From Bin75 sp965212135 (lineage in GTDB: Bacteria; Nitrospirota; Nitrospiria; Nitrospirales; UBA8639), in NCBI GenBank assembly GCA_965212135.1, contig OZ243044.1:1240001-1304000 (forward strand): a stretch of 64,000 nt of DNA, read 5' to 3'. The notes under the pieces were generated by a model. That model was not told the DNA's origin. It worked only from the letters and a program-made list of their open reading frames with translations, and searched no databases. Numbering within the stretch: position 1 is the first letter of the stretch; each line of letters opens with the position of its first letter. The position numbers were made by a program, and so were the translations under genes. Positions 37,119 through 46,200 of the stretch are shown piece by piece.

Positions 37119-37200
37119 TAAAAATTATTGACATATATGTATAGCCCTTTTGTCCTTGCTTTGGCAAGGCGGCATTCCAGGGAAATTTTCGAAAAAGAGG

Positions 37201-38325
37201 TCAGGCGTTCGCCGGATGGAAATGCTTGGCTTTTCCGCGGAGGCTCACGTCGGCGGTTTTGATCAGGACTTCCCAATCGTCACGATCCCGGTCGGTCACA
37301 TAGCCGATCCGGTGCGCCTTTTTCCCGAATCCCGCGAGTAGCCGAAGCGTCGTGTCCGCCTGGCGTTCCGGAACCACGAGACAGAAGCCGATGCCCATAT
37401 TAAACACCTCAAACATTTCCGGGTCGGAGATGCCGCCAAGCTGTTGAATGATGGAGAAGACGGGAGGAGGGGGTGGGAGCGCATCAATCACGAAACTGAC
37501 TTTGGGCGGGACGCGGCTTAGATTCAGGAACCCGTCGCCGGTCAGGTGTGCCAACGCCTTGACGTCAACGTCGTGCTCCGCGTTGAGGAGCGGCAGGACT
37601 TCCCGCGTATAGATACAGGTCGGCTTGAGTAATTCTTCGCCCAGCGAGCGGCCGCCAAGTTCGGGAAATGGTTTGTCATAGAGCGACACGTCCCGTTCAA
37701 GCGCTTTTCGGACCAGGGTGAGTCCATTGCTGTGCACCCCGTTGCTTTCAATGCCGATGACGGCGTCGCCCGCGCGAACATGGTCTCCAATGATGATCTT
37801 GTCCAACTCAACAATCCCGATGGCCGAGCCGGCGACGTCAAACCCTTCGCCTTCTTTCCCCGCTTCACTCTTAATCACGTCCCGGACTTGCGCGATTTCC
37901 CCGCCGGGAATTGAGATGCCGGCCAGCAGCGCGCCCTCCGCAAAGCCCTTGGCCAGGTCATGCAGGCAGCCCGGATCAAGCCGCTGCACCGCAATATAGT
38001 CAACCATGGCCAGAGGGGTCGCCCCGACACAGAGCAGATCGTTGACGTTCATGGCGACACAATCAATGCCGATGGTGTCGTACCGCCCCATGCGCTGGGC
38101 AATCAGAACTTTGGACCCCACGCCATCGGTGGTCATGGCGATGCCCTGATTGTTGCCGATTTCAATAATGTTGGCGAAAAAACCAAAGTCCAGACGAACA
38201 CGGCCCGTTTGTCCTTTGGGGATGGTCCACGTCTTCCTGAACCGGTTCGTCAGCGTGTTCAGGGAGACGTCGGCTAACGTGGTATCAACACCGGATGCCC
38301 GGTAGGTCGGAGGCGGCTCGCTCAC
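37201..38325 (-). CDS. purM: Phosphoribosylformylglycinamidine cyclo-ligase
   Basis: 374 residues from GTG 38325, which has GAAAGGG seven bases upstream; ATG 38385 would add 20 residues. It makes aminoimidazole ribonucleotide in purine synthesis with ATP. Conserved blocks are TYRASGVD, TTDGVGSKVLIAQRMG, DCVAMNVNDLLCVGATPL, PGGEIAQV and SNGVHSNGLTLVRK. The C-terminal half is also intact (AHLTGDGFLNL, EMFEVFNMGIGF). It lies between the antitoxin operon and tRNA-Gln on the minus strand and marks the return to core genome. Confidence 0.94.
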   Translation of the reverse strand: MSEPPPTYRASGVDTTLADVSLNTLTNRFRKTWTIPKGQTGRVRLDFGFFANIIEIGNNQGIAMTTDGVGSKVLIAQRMGRYDTIGIDCVAMNVNDLLCVGATPLAMVDYIAVQRLDPGCLHDLAKGFAEGALLAGISIPGGEIAQVRDVIKSEAGKEGEGFDVAGSAIGIVELDKIIIGDHVRAGDAVIGIESNGVHSNGLTLVRKALERDVSLYDKPFPELGGRSLGEELLKPTCIYTREVLPLLNAEHDVDVKALAHLTGDGFLNLSRVPPKVSFVIDALPPPPPVFSIIQQLGGISDPEMFEVFNMGIGFCLVVPERQADTTLRLLAGFGKKAHRIGYVTDRDRDDWEVLIKTADVSLRGKAKHFHPANA

Positions 38326-38444
38326 TGTCCAGCCCTTTCGTGCAAGGAAGGATTCCACAACAGCGGCCAACACGTCGAACGCCATACCGGCCACCCAACC
38401 AGGCCGGCGGCCCGACCGACGCCATTGCGGCGAAACGCGGGAGG

Positions 38445-38518
38445 TGGCTGGGGGACCAGGAATCGAACCTGGGTTCACAGATCCAAAATCTGTTGTCTTG
38501 CCCCTAGACGATCCCCCA
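38445..38518 (-). tRNA. tRNA-Gln (TTG)
   Basis: The minus strand forms a tRNA of 74 bases with acceptor TGGGGGA / TCCCCCA, discriminator G, anticodon stem CAGAT / ATCTG and loop with anticodon TTG, T-loop GGTTCGATTCC and encoded CCA. It is solitary, with its own promoter-like sequence upstream. Confidence 0.97.
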
Positions 38519-38531
38519 ACCGGGCAGTTAC

Positions 38532-38559
38532 CTTATCGGGCTTGTCTTTATTCAGTCAA
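38532..38559 (-). promoter_or_regulatory. Promoter of tRNA-Gln
   Basis: On the minus strand TTGACT (38554-38559) and GATAAG (38532-38537) are separated by 16 bases and point into the tRNA, whose 5' end is at 38518. The expected start point is only about 8 bases before the mature tRNA. Confidence 0.6.
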
Positions 38560-38582
38560 GGTCTGCGCGGCCGTTCGCCCCG

Positions 38583-39242
38583 TTACAACATGCGGCCGGA
38601 CACCATCCAATGGCGGTCGTCGGGCACGTCTATCAGCAGGCGGCTCAAATTCATTTCGGCCAGGTGGGCCGCGACTTCATCTTCGGTCAAAGCGCTCAAC
38701 AAGGAATGATAAAAATCGTGCCGCAGTTGTTCCGGCTCATCGGCCGCGTAGCGATCCACCAGCTCACGGGCCGCTTCCGGGGTGTCGGGCCGCAACAAAT
38801 CCATGACGAGAACCGGCGCCCCCGACCTGGCGAACGTTTTCACCGCGTACCACACCTGCAACGGGTTGGGCACATGATGAACCAGACTGTTGGAGATCAC
38901 GGCATCCGCCGGCTGCTCCAACCGGCAATCCTGGAATCGCTGACAGAGCAGACGGATGCGATCGTGCAGCCCCGCCTGCTGCACGGCGTTGCGCGCCCAA
39001 TCCAGCATGGGGCCGGACGCATCCACGCCGGTCACGCGCAGGGCGGGACGATTCCGGAGCAGCCGGATGGGAATATCCGCCGGGCCGCAGCCCAAATCCA
39101 GCACGGTGCCCTCTTCGACGTCGGGATACAATGCGAAAAACTGATTGACGAACCCTTGATTCTCTTCCGCGAAGTCGGCGTGCGCATACACCCGGGCCTG
39201 CGCGTCTCCATCCATGATTTCCGGTTCAAGCATGCGTTCCAT
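38583..39242 (-). CDS. Class I SAM-dependent methyltransferase
   Basis: 219 residues from ATG 39242; upstream codons to 39341 are Gly/Arg-rich and unlikely. Motif I VLDLGCGPADIPIRLL and the following acidic VTGVDAS bind S-adenosylmethionine. NSLVHHVPNP corresponds to motif IV of small-molecule methyltransferases of the UbiE-like type. The substrate is unknown. It is isolated between tRNA-Gln and apaH, divergent from apaH. Confidence 0.85.
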   Translation of the reverse strand: MERMLEPEIMDGDAQARVYAHADFAEENQGFVNQFFALYPDVEEGTVLDLGCGPADIPIRLLRNRPALRVTGVDASGPMLDWARNAVQQAGLHDRIRLLCQRFQDCRLEQPADAVISNSLVHHVPNPLQVWYAVKTFARSGAPVLVMDLLRPDTPEAARELVDRYAADEPEQLRHDFYHSLLSALTEDEVAAHLAEMNLSRLLIDVPDDRHWMVSGRML

Positions 39243-39405
39243 GGTTCTGTTTCCTTTACGGCGTTTTCGTCCGTGCCCGTCACCGCCATTCGCCTGATCG
39301 TACCCGTCGCTGTCGTGTGATTCAAGGCCGAACGAATCCATGGCCCTTGCGACAACCCGCGGTTCTGGCTAAGGTCTGAAGAACGAACGTGCCGGAAGGA
39401 ACCGT

Positions 39406-40209
39406 ATGGCCACGTATGTATTCGGCGACATTCAGGGGTGTCTGACCCCGCTTCAACGACTGCTGGACTTGATTCGATTCGACCCCGCCGCCGACCGGCT
39501 GTGGTTTACGGGCGATCTCGTCAACCGTGGGCCTCAATCATTGAACGTGCTGCGATTGCTGAAAAAGCTCGACTCCCGTTGCGTGATCGTGCTGGGCAAC
39601 CATGATTTGCACTTGCTGGCCGTCCAGTGCGGCATCGCGCGGCCCCACGCCAAAGACACGATCCACGCCGTCCTGGACGCGCCGGATGCAGAGGACTTGC
39701 TGCACTGGCTCCGCCACCGGCCCCTGCTCCACCGCGAAGGAGCGTATCTGCTTGTCCATGCGGGCATCCTTCCGCACTGGAACGTGGAACACGCTCTGGC
39801 ATTGGCCGGGGAAGTGGAGCACGCGATCCGCTCCGACGAGTACCGGACCCTCTTACCGTTCATCTACAAAAACGGGGAAACCCGCTGGGACGACACCATG
39901 CCGTCGCCGGCCCGCCTGGGGTTTGCCGCAAACGTGTTCACCAGAATGCGGCTGTGTTCCCGTGAAGGCACCCTCGACCTTTCCTTCAAAGGGCCGCCGG
40001 AAGAAGCCCGCGCCGACCTGCTCCCCTGGTTTGACATCCCCCCCCGCCACCCCCGAACAGAAACGGTGCTGTTCGGCCATTGGTCGGCGCTCGGCGTACG
40101 CGTGGAGGAACGGTTTATCGCGCTGGACGGCGGGTGCGTCTGGGGAAACGACCTCGCCTGTCTGCGACTGGAAGACAGGAAAATATACACGGTTGCGTGC
40201 GGAGTATAA
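39406..40209 (+). CDS. apaH: Symmetrical diadenosine tetraphosphatase
   Basis: 267 residues. It hydrolyses Ap4A to ADP and can remove Np4 caps from RNA. Metallophosphoesterase motifs are complete: GDIQGC (7-12), GDLVNRGP, LGNHDLHLL, HAG and GHWSALG. The start MATYVFGDIQG is that of the family, and the length is typical. It is followed by a small gene and a sensor kinase in the same orientation. Confidence 0.95.
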   Translation: MATYVFGDIQGCLTPLQRLLDLIRFDPAADRLWFTGDLVNRGPQSLNVLRLLKKLDSRCVIVLGNHDLHLLAVQCGIARPHAKDTIHAVLDAPDAEDLLHWLRHRPLLHREGAYLLVHAGILPHWNVEHALALAGEVEHAIRSDEYRTLLPFIYKNGETRWDDTMPSPARLGFAANVFTRMRLCSREGTLDLSFKGPPEEARADLLPWFDIPPRHPRTETVLFGHWSALGVRVEERFIALDGGCVWGNDLACLRLEDRKIYTVACGV

Positions 40210-40272
40210 GTGTGCGTCGCAAGAGTCCCCCTGTCGGCGAAGCCCTGCCCCGGTCACAAGGAGGCATGAACC

Positions 40273-40458
40273 ATGGCCGGTAGATTTCTGCCCGGTGTAC
40301 ACAGACAAGAAATTGGCCATTTTGCAAGCGGCGTTGACGGAGACGAAGTGCAATTCATTGCCTGTCCACATCGGGTGATGCTGGCGGACTGGCAACAGCA
40401 CAGGGACCCCGCGATTCGCGCGCACGCGGCGGCGGTGCTTGAACGGTTTGCGCCCTGA
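40273..40458 (+). CDS. Small hypothetical protein
   Basis: 61 residues with a strong AAGGAGG nine bases before ATG 40273; the nearer ATG at 40266 reads only five codons. The sequence contains FLPGVHRQEIGHFASG, DEVQFIACPH and a terminal helix of alternating Ala/Arg. It lies between apaH and the sensor kinase gene, so it could be co-expressed with either. No family is recognised. Confidence 0.6.
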   Translation: MAGRFLPGVHRQEIGHFASGVDGDEVQFIACPHRVMLADWQQHRDPAIRAHAAAVLERFAP

Positions 40459-40484
40459 TTCCGAGGAAACGGACTGCACGCCCC

Positions 40485-42800
40485 ATGAATCTGTTGCCGA
40501 AAAATCACACCATCCTTGACCGGCCTTTTATGCAATTTCGTCCGTTCGGCGTGACGCCGAACGGGGAAAAAATTCGCGACGTGAGCGGCGCCACGATCAG
40601 GTCCAACGTTGAATACCTGGAAGAAGTGGTCGGCGGGAAACACGGGCAAGACGCCGCCCGCGACGCGGTGCGACGCCTCTGCGACTCGCTGAACGCCCGG
40701 ATCAACGATCCGGCGTATCACGTCACCGACAAACTCTTGCGCAATACCTGGAACAGTTACTCCTACGAGTTTACGTCCTACCTCGGGGAATTCTGCATCC
40801 TGTTGTCCGAAGACCCGCACTTTAAATTTGGAATGGGCAAACATAAGTTTCTGTCTCCCATCATTCAAACCCTGGGCCGTCCGTTTTCCGTTTCGCAAAT
40901 TTTCAAAATGTTTCCTCACTTTGGAGAAAAATTTGCCAAGGGGTCCATCCATTTCAGCGTGCAGTCCGTCACCAACGGCTCGGCCGTTCTCCGCATGAAA
41001 TTTGCCGACCACGTTTACCGGCAATTCGGCCCCTACCGGAAACGGTGCGCCGACATTGCCTGTCAGGCGGCGAAAGGCGCGATTCTGGCCGTGCCGCAAC
41101 AGTTGCACCGGCTGGGGTTTGCCGATGTCCGCGACCTCCAATGTATTGCGGACGGGGATGAGTATTGTGAATGGGAATTCCGCTGGCCCGCCCAGCCGCG
41201 CTCGGCGCGCGTGCAATGGACCGTGGGCGGCGCCCTGGTGAGCGGCGTCGCCTTCGGCTACCTCCGGTGGAGGCATCCGGAGCTGTTGTGGTTCGAGGCA
41301 AGCGCGGGGGCCGTCATCCCGGGCATGGCCCTCTGGTTTGCCGGCCACTGGCACGGCCTCAAGAAGAAAGCGGAAGAACGGCGGCGCCTGCTCAACGAAC
41401 AAGTCACGTCTGTCAACGCCCACCATGAAGAACTGCGAGAAGCCTACCTTGACCAGGAACAAACGGCCGTGGAACTCCGGCATAAAGTGAGCCAACTCAC
41501 CACCCTGTACCAAACGGGATTATTGTTCAGCGCGACGCTTGACCGGGAAGCCCTGCTGGAGAACGCCTTGCAAACGATTAAGAACGAACTCAAATACAAC
41601 CTGGTCATCATTGCGTTTTTTGACCGGGACCGACGCGTGTCTCACGACGCCCGGCTGCTCGGCGCGCCGCCCGACGTGGTCCGCTATGCGCGGAGCCTGG
41701 ACGTCCCCGTCACGGACCCGTCCAGCATTGAAGGCGAAGTGTTTATACGGGGCCGGCCCCTGTTAATCAACGACATCCAACAGGCAAGGGACCGGCTTCA
41801 TCCGCTTAGCCGGCGACTGGCCCGCCGCGCGCGCGTGCAATCGTTTATTGCGGTTCCCCTCAAGGTGCAAGGGACGATTCTCGGGTCGTTGACCGTCAGC
41901 CATGCCCGGACACACGCGTTGACCCAGGACGACGTGCACGTCATGGTGACGGTGGCGAATCAAGTCGCCATCGCGCTGGACAACGCCGAAGCCTATCACC
42001 AGATTGAAGCGCTGAACGTGGGATTGGAAAGCCGGATTGAGGAACGAACCAGCTCCCTCCGGGCGGCCAATGAAAAACTGCGCGAACTGGATGAACTCAA
42101 ATCGGTCTTTGTCTCCATTGTGTCCCATGAATTGCGCACGCCCCTCACCGCCGTTAAAGGGCTTGTGGAAAACATGCGGGACGGATTCACCGGGGCCTTA
42201 AGCGACCGGCAGATCTTTTATCTCACGCGGGTCACCCACAACATTGACCGGTTGACGCGCATGCTGAACGACCTGCTGGACCTCTCCCGTATCGAGGCCG
42301 GTCGCATGGAACTCACGCCGACCGACATGTCCCTTGCCCCGTTAATAGAAGAAGTCGTCGAGAATTTACGCCCGCAGGCGGCGGAGAAATCCGTCACGCT
42401 GCAGACCATGAACGTGCCCGCACTCGCTCCCATCCAGGGCGACCGGGATAAAATTCTCCAGATCCTGACGAATCTCGTGCACAATGCCATTAAATTTACG
42501 CCCCCATCCGGACGCATTTCTATCACGCTCACGCTGCCGGAAGATCACACGGTTCAAATCTGCGTCGCGGACACGGGCTGCGGCATCGCGCAAGAAGACG
42601 CGCACCAGGTGTTTGATCGTTTTTACCGAAGCCGCGACGGCGGAACGGAAGCGCGGGGGGCCGGGCTGGGATTGGCGATTACGAAAAGCCTGGTGGAACT
42701 GCACCACGGACGCATCTGGGTGGACAGCGCGCCGGGAAACGGGAGTCAATTCTCTTTTACGCTCCCAACCCGCCAGGACGTCGGCACGGACGCTGGCTGA
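40485..42800 (+). CDS. Hybrid-sensor-like histidine kinase with N-terminal V4R-like and GAF domains
   Basis: 771 residues. The first 230 or so form a soluble ligand-sensing module, with a closing DGDEYCEWEFRW like the cysteine-rich end of V4R/heme-NO-type sensors. Two hydrophobic stretches near 245-285 may be membrane helices. A coiled-coil linker, a GAF domain (about 345-505) and a HisKA domain with VSHELRTPL (phosphoacceptor His548) follow. The HATPase domain has N-box LVHNAIKF, CVADTGCGI and GAGLGLAITKSL. No receiver domain or response-regulator gene is adjacent, so its partner is elsewhere. The signal sensed is unknown. Confidence 0.88.
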   Translation: MNLLPKNHTILDRPFMQFRPFGVTPNGEKIRDVSGATIRSNVEYLEEVVGGKHGQDAARDAVRRLCDSLNARINDPAYHVTDKLLRNTWNSYSYEFTSYLGEFCILLSEDPHFKFGMGKHKFLSPIIQTLGRPFSVSQIFKMFPHFGEKFAKGSIHFSVQSVTNGSAVLRMKFADHVYRQFGPYRKRCADIACQAAKGAILAVPQQLHRLGFADVRDLQCIADGDEYCEWEFRWPAQPRSARVQWTVGGALVSGVAFGYLRWRHPELLWFEASAGAVIPGMALWFAGHWHGLKKKAEERRRLLNEQVTSVNAHHEELREAYLDQEQTAVELRHKVSQLTTLYQTGLLFSATLDREALLENALQTIKNELKYNLVIIAFFDRDRRVSHDARLLGAPPDVVRYARSLDVPVTDPSSIEGEVFIRGRPLLINDIQQARDRLHPLSRRLARRARVQSFIAVPLKVQGTILGSLTVSHARTHALTQDDVHVMVTVANQVAIALDNAEAYHQIEALNVGLESRIEERTSSLRAANEKLRELDELKSVFVSIVSHELRTPLTAVKGLVENMRDGFTGALSDRQIFYLTRVTHNIDRLTRMLNDLLDLSRIEAGRMELTPTDMSLAPLIEEVVENLRPQAAEKSVTLQTMNVPALAPIQGDRDKILQILTNLVHNAIKFTPPSGRISITLTLPEDHTVQICVADTGCGIAQEDAHQVFDRFYRSRDGGTEARGAGLGLAITKSLVELHHGRIWVDSAPGNGSQFSFTLPTRQDVGTDAG

Positions 42801-42830
42801 ACGACTCGCACGACAGACCAGCCTGCGCCA

Positions 42831-43031
42831 TTACCACCAAGCTGCCACAGAAGGTAACTTCCATTTCTCACGCAATGCCATGACTTCGTCCTTTTCGTGT
42901 TTTGTCACCCACATGCCACCTGGCATAGTCCCAATAACTGCAAAGAGCTTGATTGCTGTGCCACCATCAATGAAGATGACACCAGAGGGAAGAACAACCA
43001 CTCCGCACCCATTCCCACCCCCGAATGTCAT
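42831..43031 (-). CDS. Possible small hypothetical protein overlapping a repeat
   Basis: A 66-codon frame whose ATG lies in the edge of a palindromic repeat (43027-43053). The body has PSGVIFIDGGTAIKLFAVIG, then WVTKHEKDEV and ends PSVAAWW, coherent enough to be protein. An internal GTG would start it outside the repeat. No ribosome-binding site is convincing. It could be the remnant of a longer gene truncated by the repeat cluster. Confidence 0.35.
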   Translation of the reverse strand: MTFGGGNGCGVVVLPSGVIFIDGGTAIKLFAVIGTMPGGMWVTKHEKDEVMALREKWKLPSVAAWW

Positions 43032-43199
43032 TCCCGCGAAGGCAGAAATCCAGAGGGAAATGCCAAGGCGAAGATGGATTCCCGATTAAAGACGTTGGGA
43101 ATGACGGAAGGGGCAGGGCGGGAATCCAGTCTGCGATCTCTGGTTGTCATTCCCGCGGAGAAAACGCCACTGTCATTCCCGCGCAGGCGTGAATCCAGC
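43027..43199. repeat. Cluster of palindromic GTCATTCCCGC repeats
   Basis: Several copies lie here in both orientations: 43027-43053, an inverted longer-loop copy at about 43075-43105, facing half-copies at 43119-43130 and 43146-43156, and 43172-43198. Common units are GTCATTCCCGC and GGAATCCAG. The region between the sensor kinase stop and the autotransporter stop is otherwise non-coding, apart from the doubtful frame at 42831. One further copy is in dus. Confidence 0.8.
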
Positions 43200-43208
43200 G
43201 TCTAACTG

Positions 43209-43225
43209 GGCCGGCGGAGCCGGCC
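43209..43225. terminator. Hairpin downstream of the giant surface-protein gene
   Basis: A perfect 7-bp stem GGCCGGC / GCCGGCC with a 3-base loop lies 15 bases beyond the stop of the minus-strand surface-protein gene. There is no U-run on that strand, so it may stabilise the 3' end or assist factor-dependent termination rather than act as an intrinsic terminator. Confidence 0.35.
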
Positions 43226-43240
43226 ACTTCACTCCTGTCT

Positions 43241-46200
43241 TTACCAGTGCCACTCCAATTGCACCCGCACGCCATGATCCACCGGGATCGTGCCCGTCGC
43301 GCCTTTTCGGGCGCCTTCCAGACTCATATTCAGCCGGTGGGCCAGGCTGACCCGGCTGCCTAGCCGGTACGTGCGCGCATCCGCCGCCCCCAGGGTCATC
43401 CCGCCGTAGGGTGTCAGCAGGTGGTCGCCTACCGGCAGCCCGTAGGCGACGGTGGCGTCCATGAGGCCCTGCGGCGTGGTCGGGCCGCTGGGCGCCGGGC
43501 GGTTGGCCGTGCCGTGTTCCCACAACTGCGCCAGCCCGCCGGCGCTGGTGGTGGTTTGATAGGTTGGGGCCAGCGTGACGGCCAGGCCCTGCCCCTGGGC
43601 GCCCGGCGCCAGGGTCACCCGTCCGCTCACGCTCCAGTCGTCGTAGTCGCCGCCATGGGCGAGCAACACCCGGCCCCGGCTTTCCATGGTCAGCCGCAGG
43701 GCGGGATGGGCGTAGCGCAGGCCGCCGCTGACTTCCGCGCCGGTGCCGGTGCGGCCGTCGCCGGCGTCATGCCGCAGGCCCACGCCCACGCTGGGGGTCA
43801 ATTGTGCGCCATGGGGTAAGGGTTGCTCATGGCTGCCTTCCAGGGTCAGCCGCAGCCGCCGGGCGTCCGTGGTCAGGCCGGCCAGGCGGTCGCCTTGTTG
43901 CTCGGCTTTGATCGCCGTAGTCAGGACTTCGGCTTTGACCCGCACCGTGGTGGTGCCGTCGGGGGTCAGGAGGCCCGGCTGGTTCAGCAGGCGGCCGGCG
44001 CCGCCCACGGCGGCGGTGGCCAGCCGGGTGTCGGCGGTGACGGTGCCGTCGGCCGTGGGGTCGGCGGTGTCGGTGATGGCAACTTCGCCCCAGCCGTAGC
44101 CGCCGGTGGCCCAGAGGGTCACCTGCCCGTCCAGCAGGCTGGTGCTGACGTAGGGGTGCAGGCTGGTCAGGGTGGCCTGATAGGTGCCGGGGGCCGGGTC
44201 GGTACCACTGCGGTCGGTGTAATCAAAGGTGCCGTCGGCCCAGGAGACGGCCAGGCCGGTCAAGAGGGTGTCGGTCAGTTGCGTGTCCCCGCCGACGGTG
44301 GCGCCGAACAGGTCGCCGTCCCAGTCCACGGTGGCATTGTTGCCGGATAGGTTGCGGTAGGCGCCGTTGCCCCACAGGGTGACGCCGGCCAGCGGCCCGC
44401 CGGCTTGGTTGAGCGGCAGGGCAAAGGCAGAGCGGCCCAGGAGGGATTTCAGTTGCCGGGCGCCGCCGATCAGTGCGTCCTTGTTGGCCCACAGCGCTTC
44501 GAGGAGATCACGCTGACCGCCCAGACCGAAGGCGCCGCCGGTCAATACTTCCTTGTTGGTCCATAACTCGTCGGCCAGTGCGCGCCAGCTGAAGGCGCCG
44601 CCAGCCAGCGCCTCCTTGTTCTTCCACAGCGCTTCGGCGAGCGTGTTCTTCCGGCCGTCCGGATTGAAGGCGTCGCCGGAGACGTCCCGGGAACCCCCGG
44701 CGCCAATGACAAAACTCCGGCCGCCCAGGTTGAAGGTGCCGCCGGGGGACGCATCCGCCTCCGCGGCCACGCGCCGGGCAATGGCGCTGACAGTGGTGTC
44801 CACCATGGCCCGGGTGACTTCGGGGAGAATGACGCGGTTGACGTTGTCAAAGGTGCCGCGGTTCATCACTTGGACGGTGAACATTGCCGTGTCGGTGTCG
44901 CCCCCCGCGGTTACCGCCAGCATGAACTCCAGGGGCGTGCGCGCCGGCGGGGTGGTGAAGGTGGGGCGCTGGTCGGCGCTCATGGCGCGACCCATGGCGT
45001 CGGTGCCGCCGGGGGTGAGCGTGATGGTCTGGCCGCCGGTCTGCGTCCACAGGTACAGGTAGGTCATCGGGTCGTTGTCCGGGTCGCTGCTGCCGCTGCC
45101 GTCCAGCGTCACCATGGCGCCTTGTGCTACGGATATGCTTCCCCCGGTCCCGATGACGCCGTTGATCATGACCACCGCCACCGGCGGGTCGTCTCTGCCG
45201 GTTACCGTGATGGTCAGCGTGGCGCTCAACGCATCGGCAAAGCCGGCGACCGTGGCCGTTACCGGGAACTGCACCATGACCGGGGCGTCGGTGTCGCTCA
45301 ACTTCTGGTAGGCGCTGCCCGCGCTGTTATCCAGTTCGTATTCCCAGCCGCCTTCTGCGTCAAGGGTAAAGAAGCCGTAGCCGCCACTGTCGGCGACGCG
45401 CTCCAGGGACGTAAAGGCAACTGCGGCGTCCGGCGCCGGGAGATTGACAACGGTCAGCGTACCAGCCGTGCCGCCGTTCCCGTCTGCGTTCACGCTCGCC
45501 GTGAGGCCGTCGGGAATGGAGATGACCGGCGCGGCGATGACCGTGACCGCAACCGTGACCGGGTCGGAGTCGGCGCCGTTGTTGTCGGTCACCGTCAGGG
45601 TCAGCGTGGCCGTCACATCATCCGCGCCCGCGGCCAGCGTCGGCGCGGTCCAGATGGTACTCGCGCTGGTGGCACTGGCGAAACTGCCGGTGTTGTTGGG
45701 GTTCACGGTCCATGCGTAACTCAGGGTATTGCCGGCGTCCGGGTCGCTGCCGCTGCCGTCCAGCGTTACCATGGCGCCTTGGTTGACGGATAAGCTTCCG
45801 GTCCCGGAGACGCCGTTGATCACGACCACCGCCACCGGCGGGTCGTTTCTGCCGGTTACCGTGATGGTGACGTCCACGGTGGCGGTGGGGTTGACGGAGG
45901 CGGTTACGGTGAAGGTGTCGTCAACGGTGGCGCCCGCCGCCAGGGCGTTGGTGGCGGTGGCGGCGTTATCCAGGGTGTAGGTCCAGGCGCCGGCGGCGGT
46001 GATGGTGAAACTGCCGTAGGTGCCGGGCGTGTCGGTTTGGGCTACGACGTTTTTATTGCTGCTGGCGGTGGTGAAGGTCAGGGTGCCGGTGGCGGTGGTG
46101 GTGTCGGTAGCGGCGGCTTCGGTGACGGCGCCGGCCATAACACCGCCGAAGGTGACCGCCGGGGCGACCGGGTTGACGATGACTTCGGCGGTGTCGGTGC

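Noticed and set aside
37154..37169. CCTTGC-TTTG-GCAAGG hairpin downstream of purM as terminator
   Set aside because: The stem is perfect but no U-run follows on either strand.
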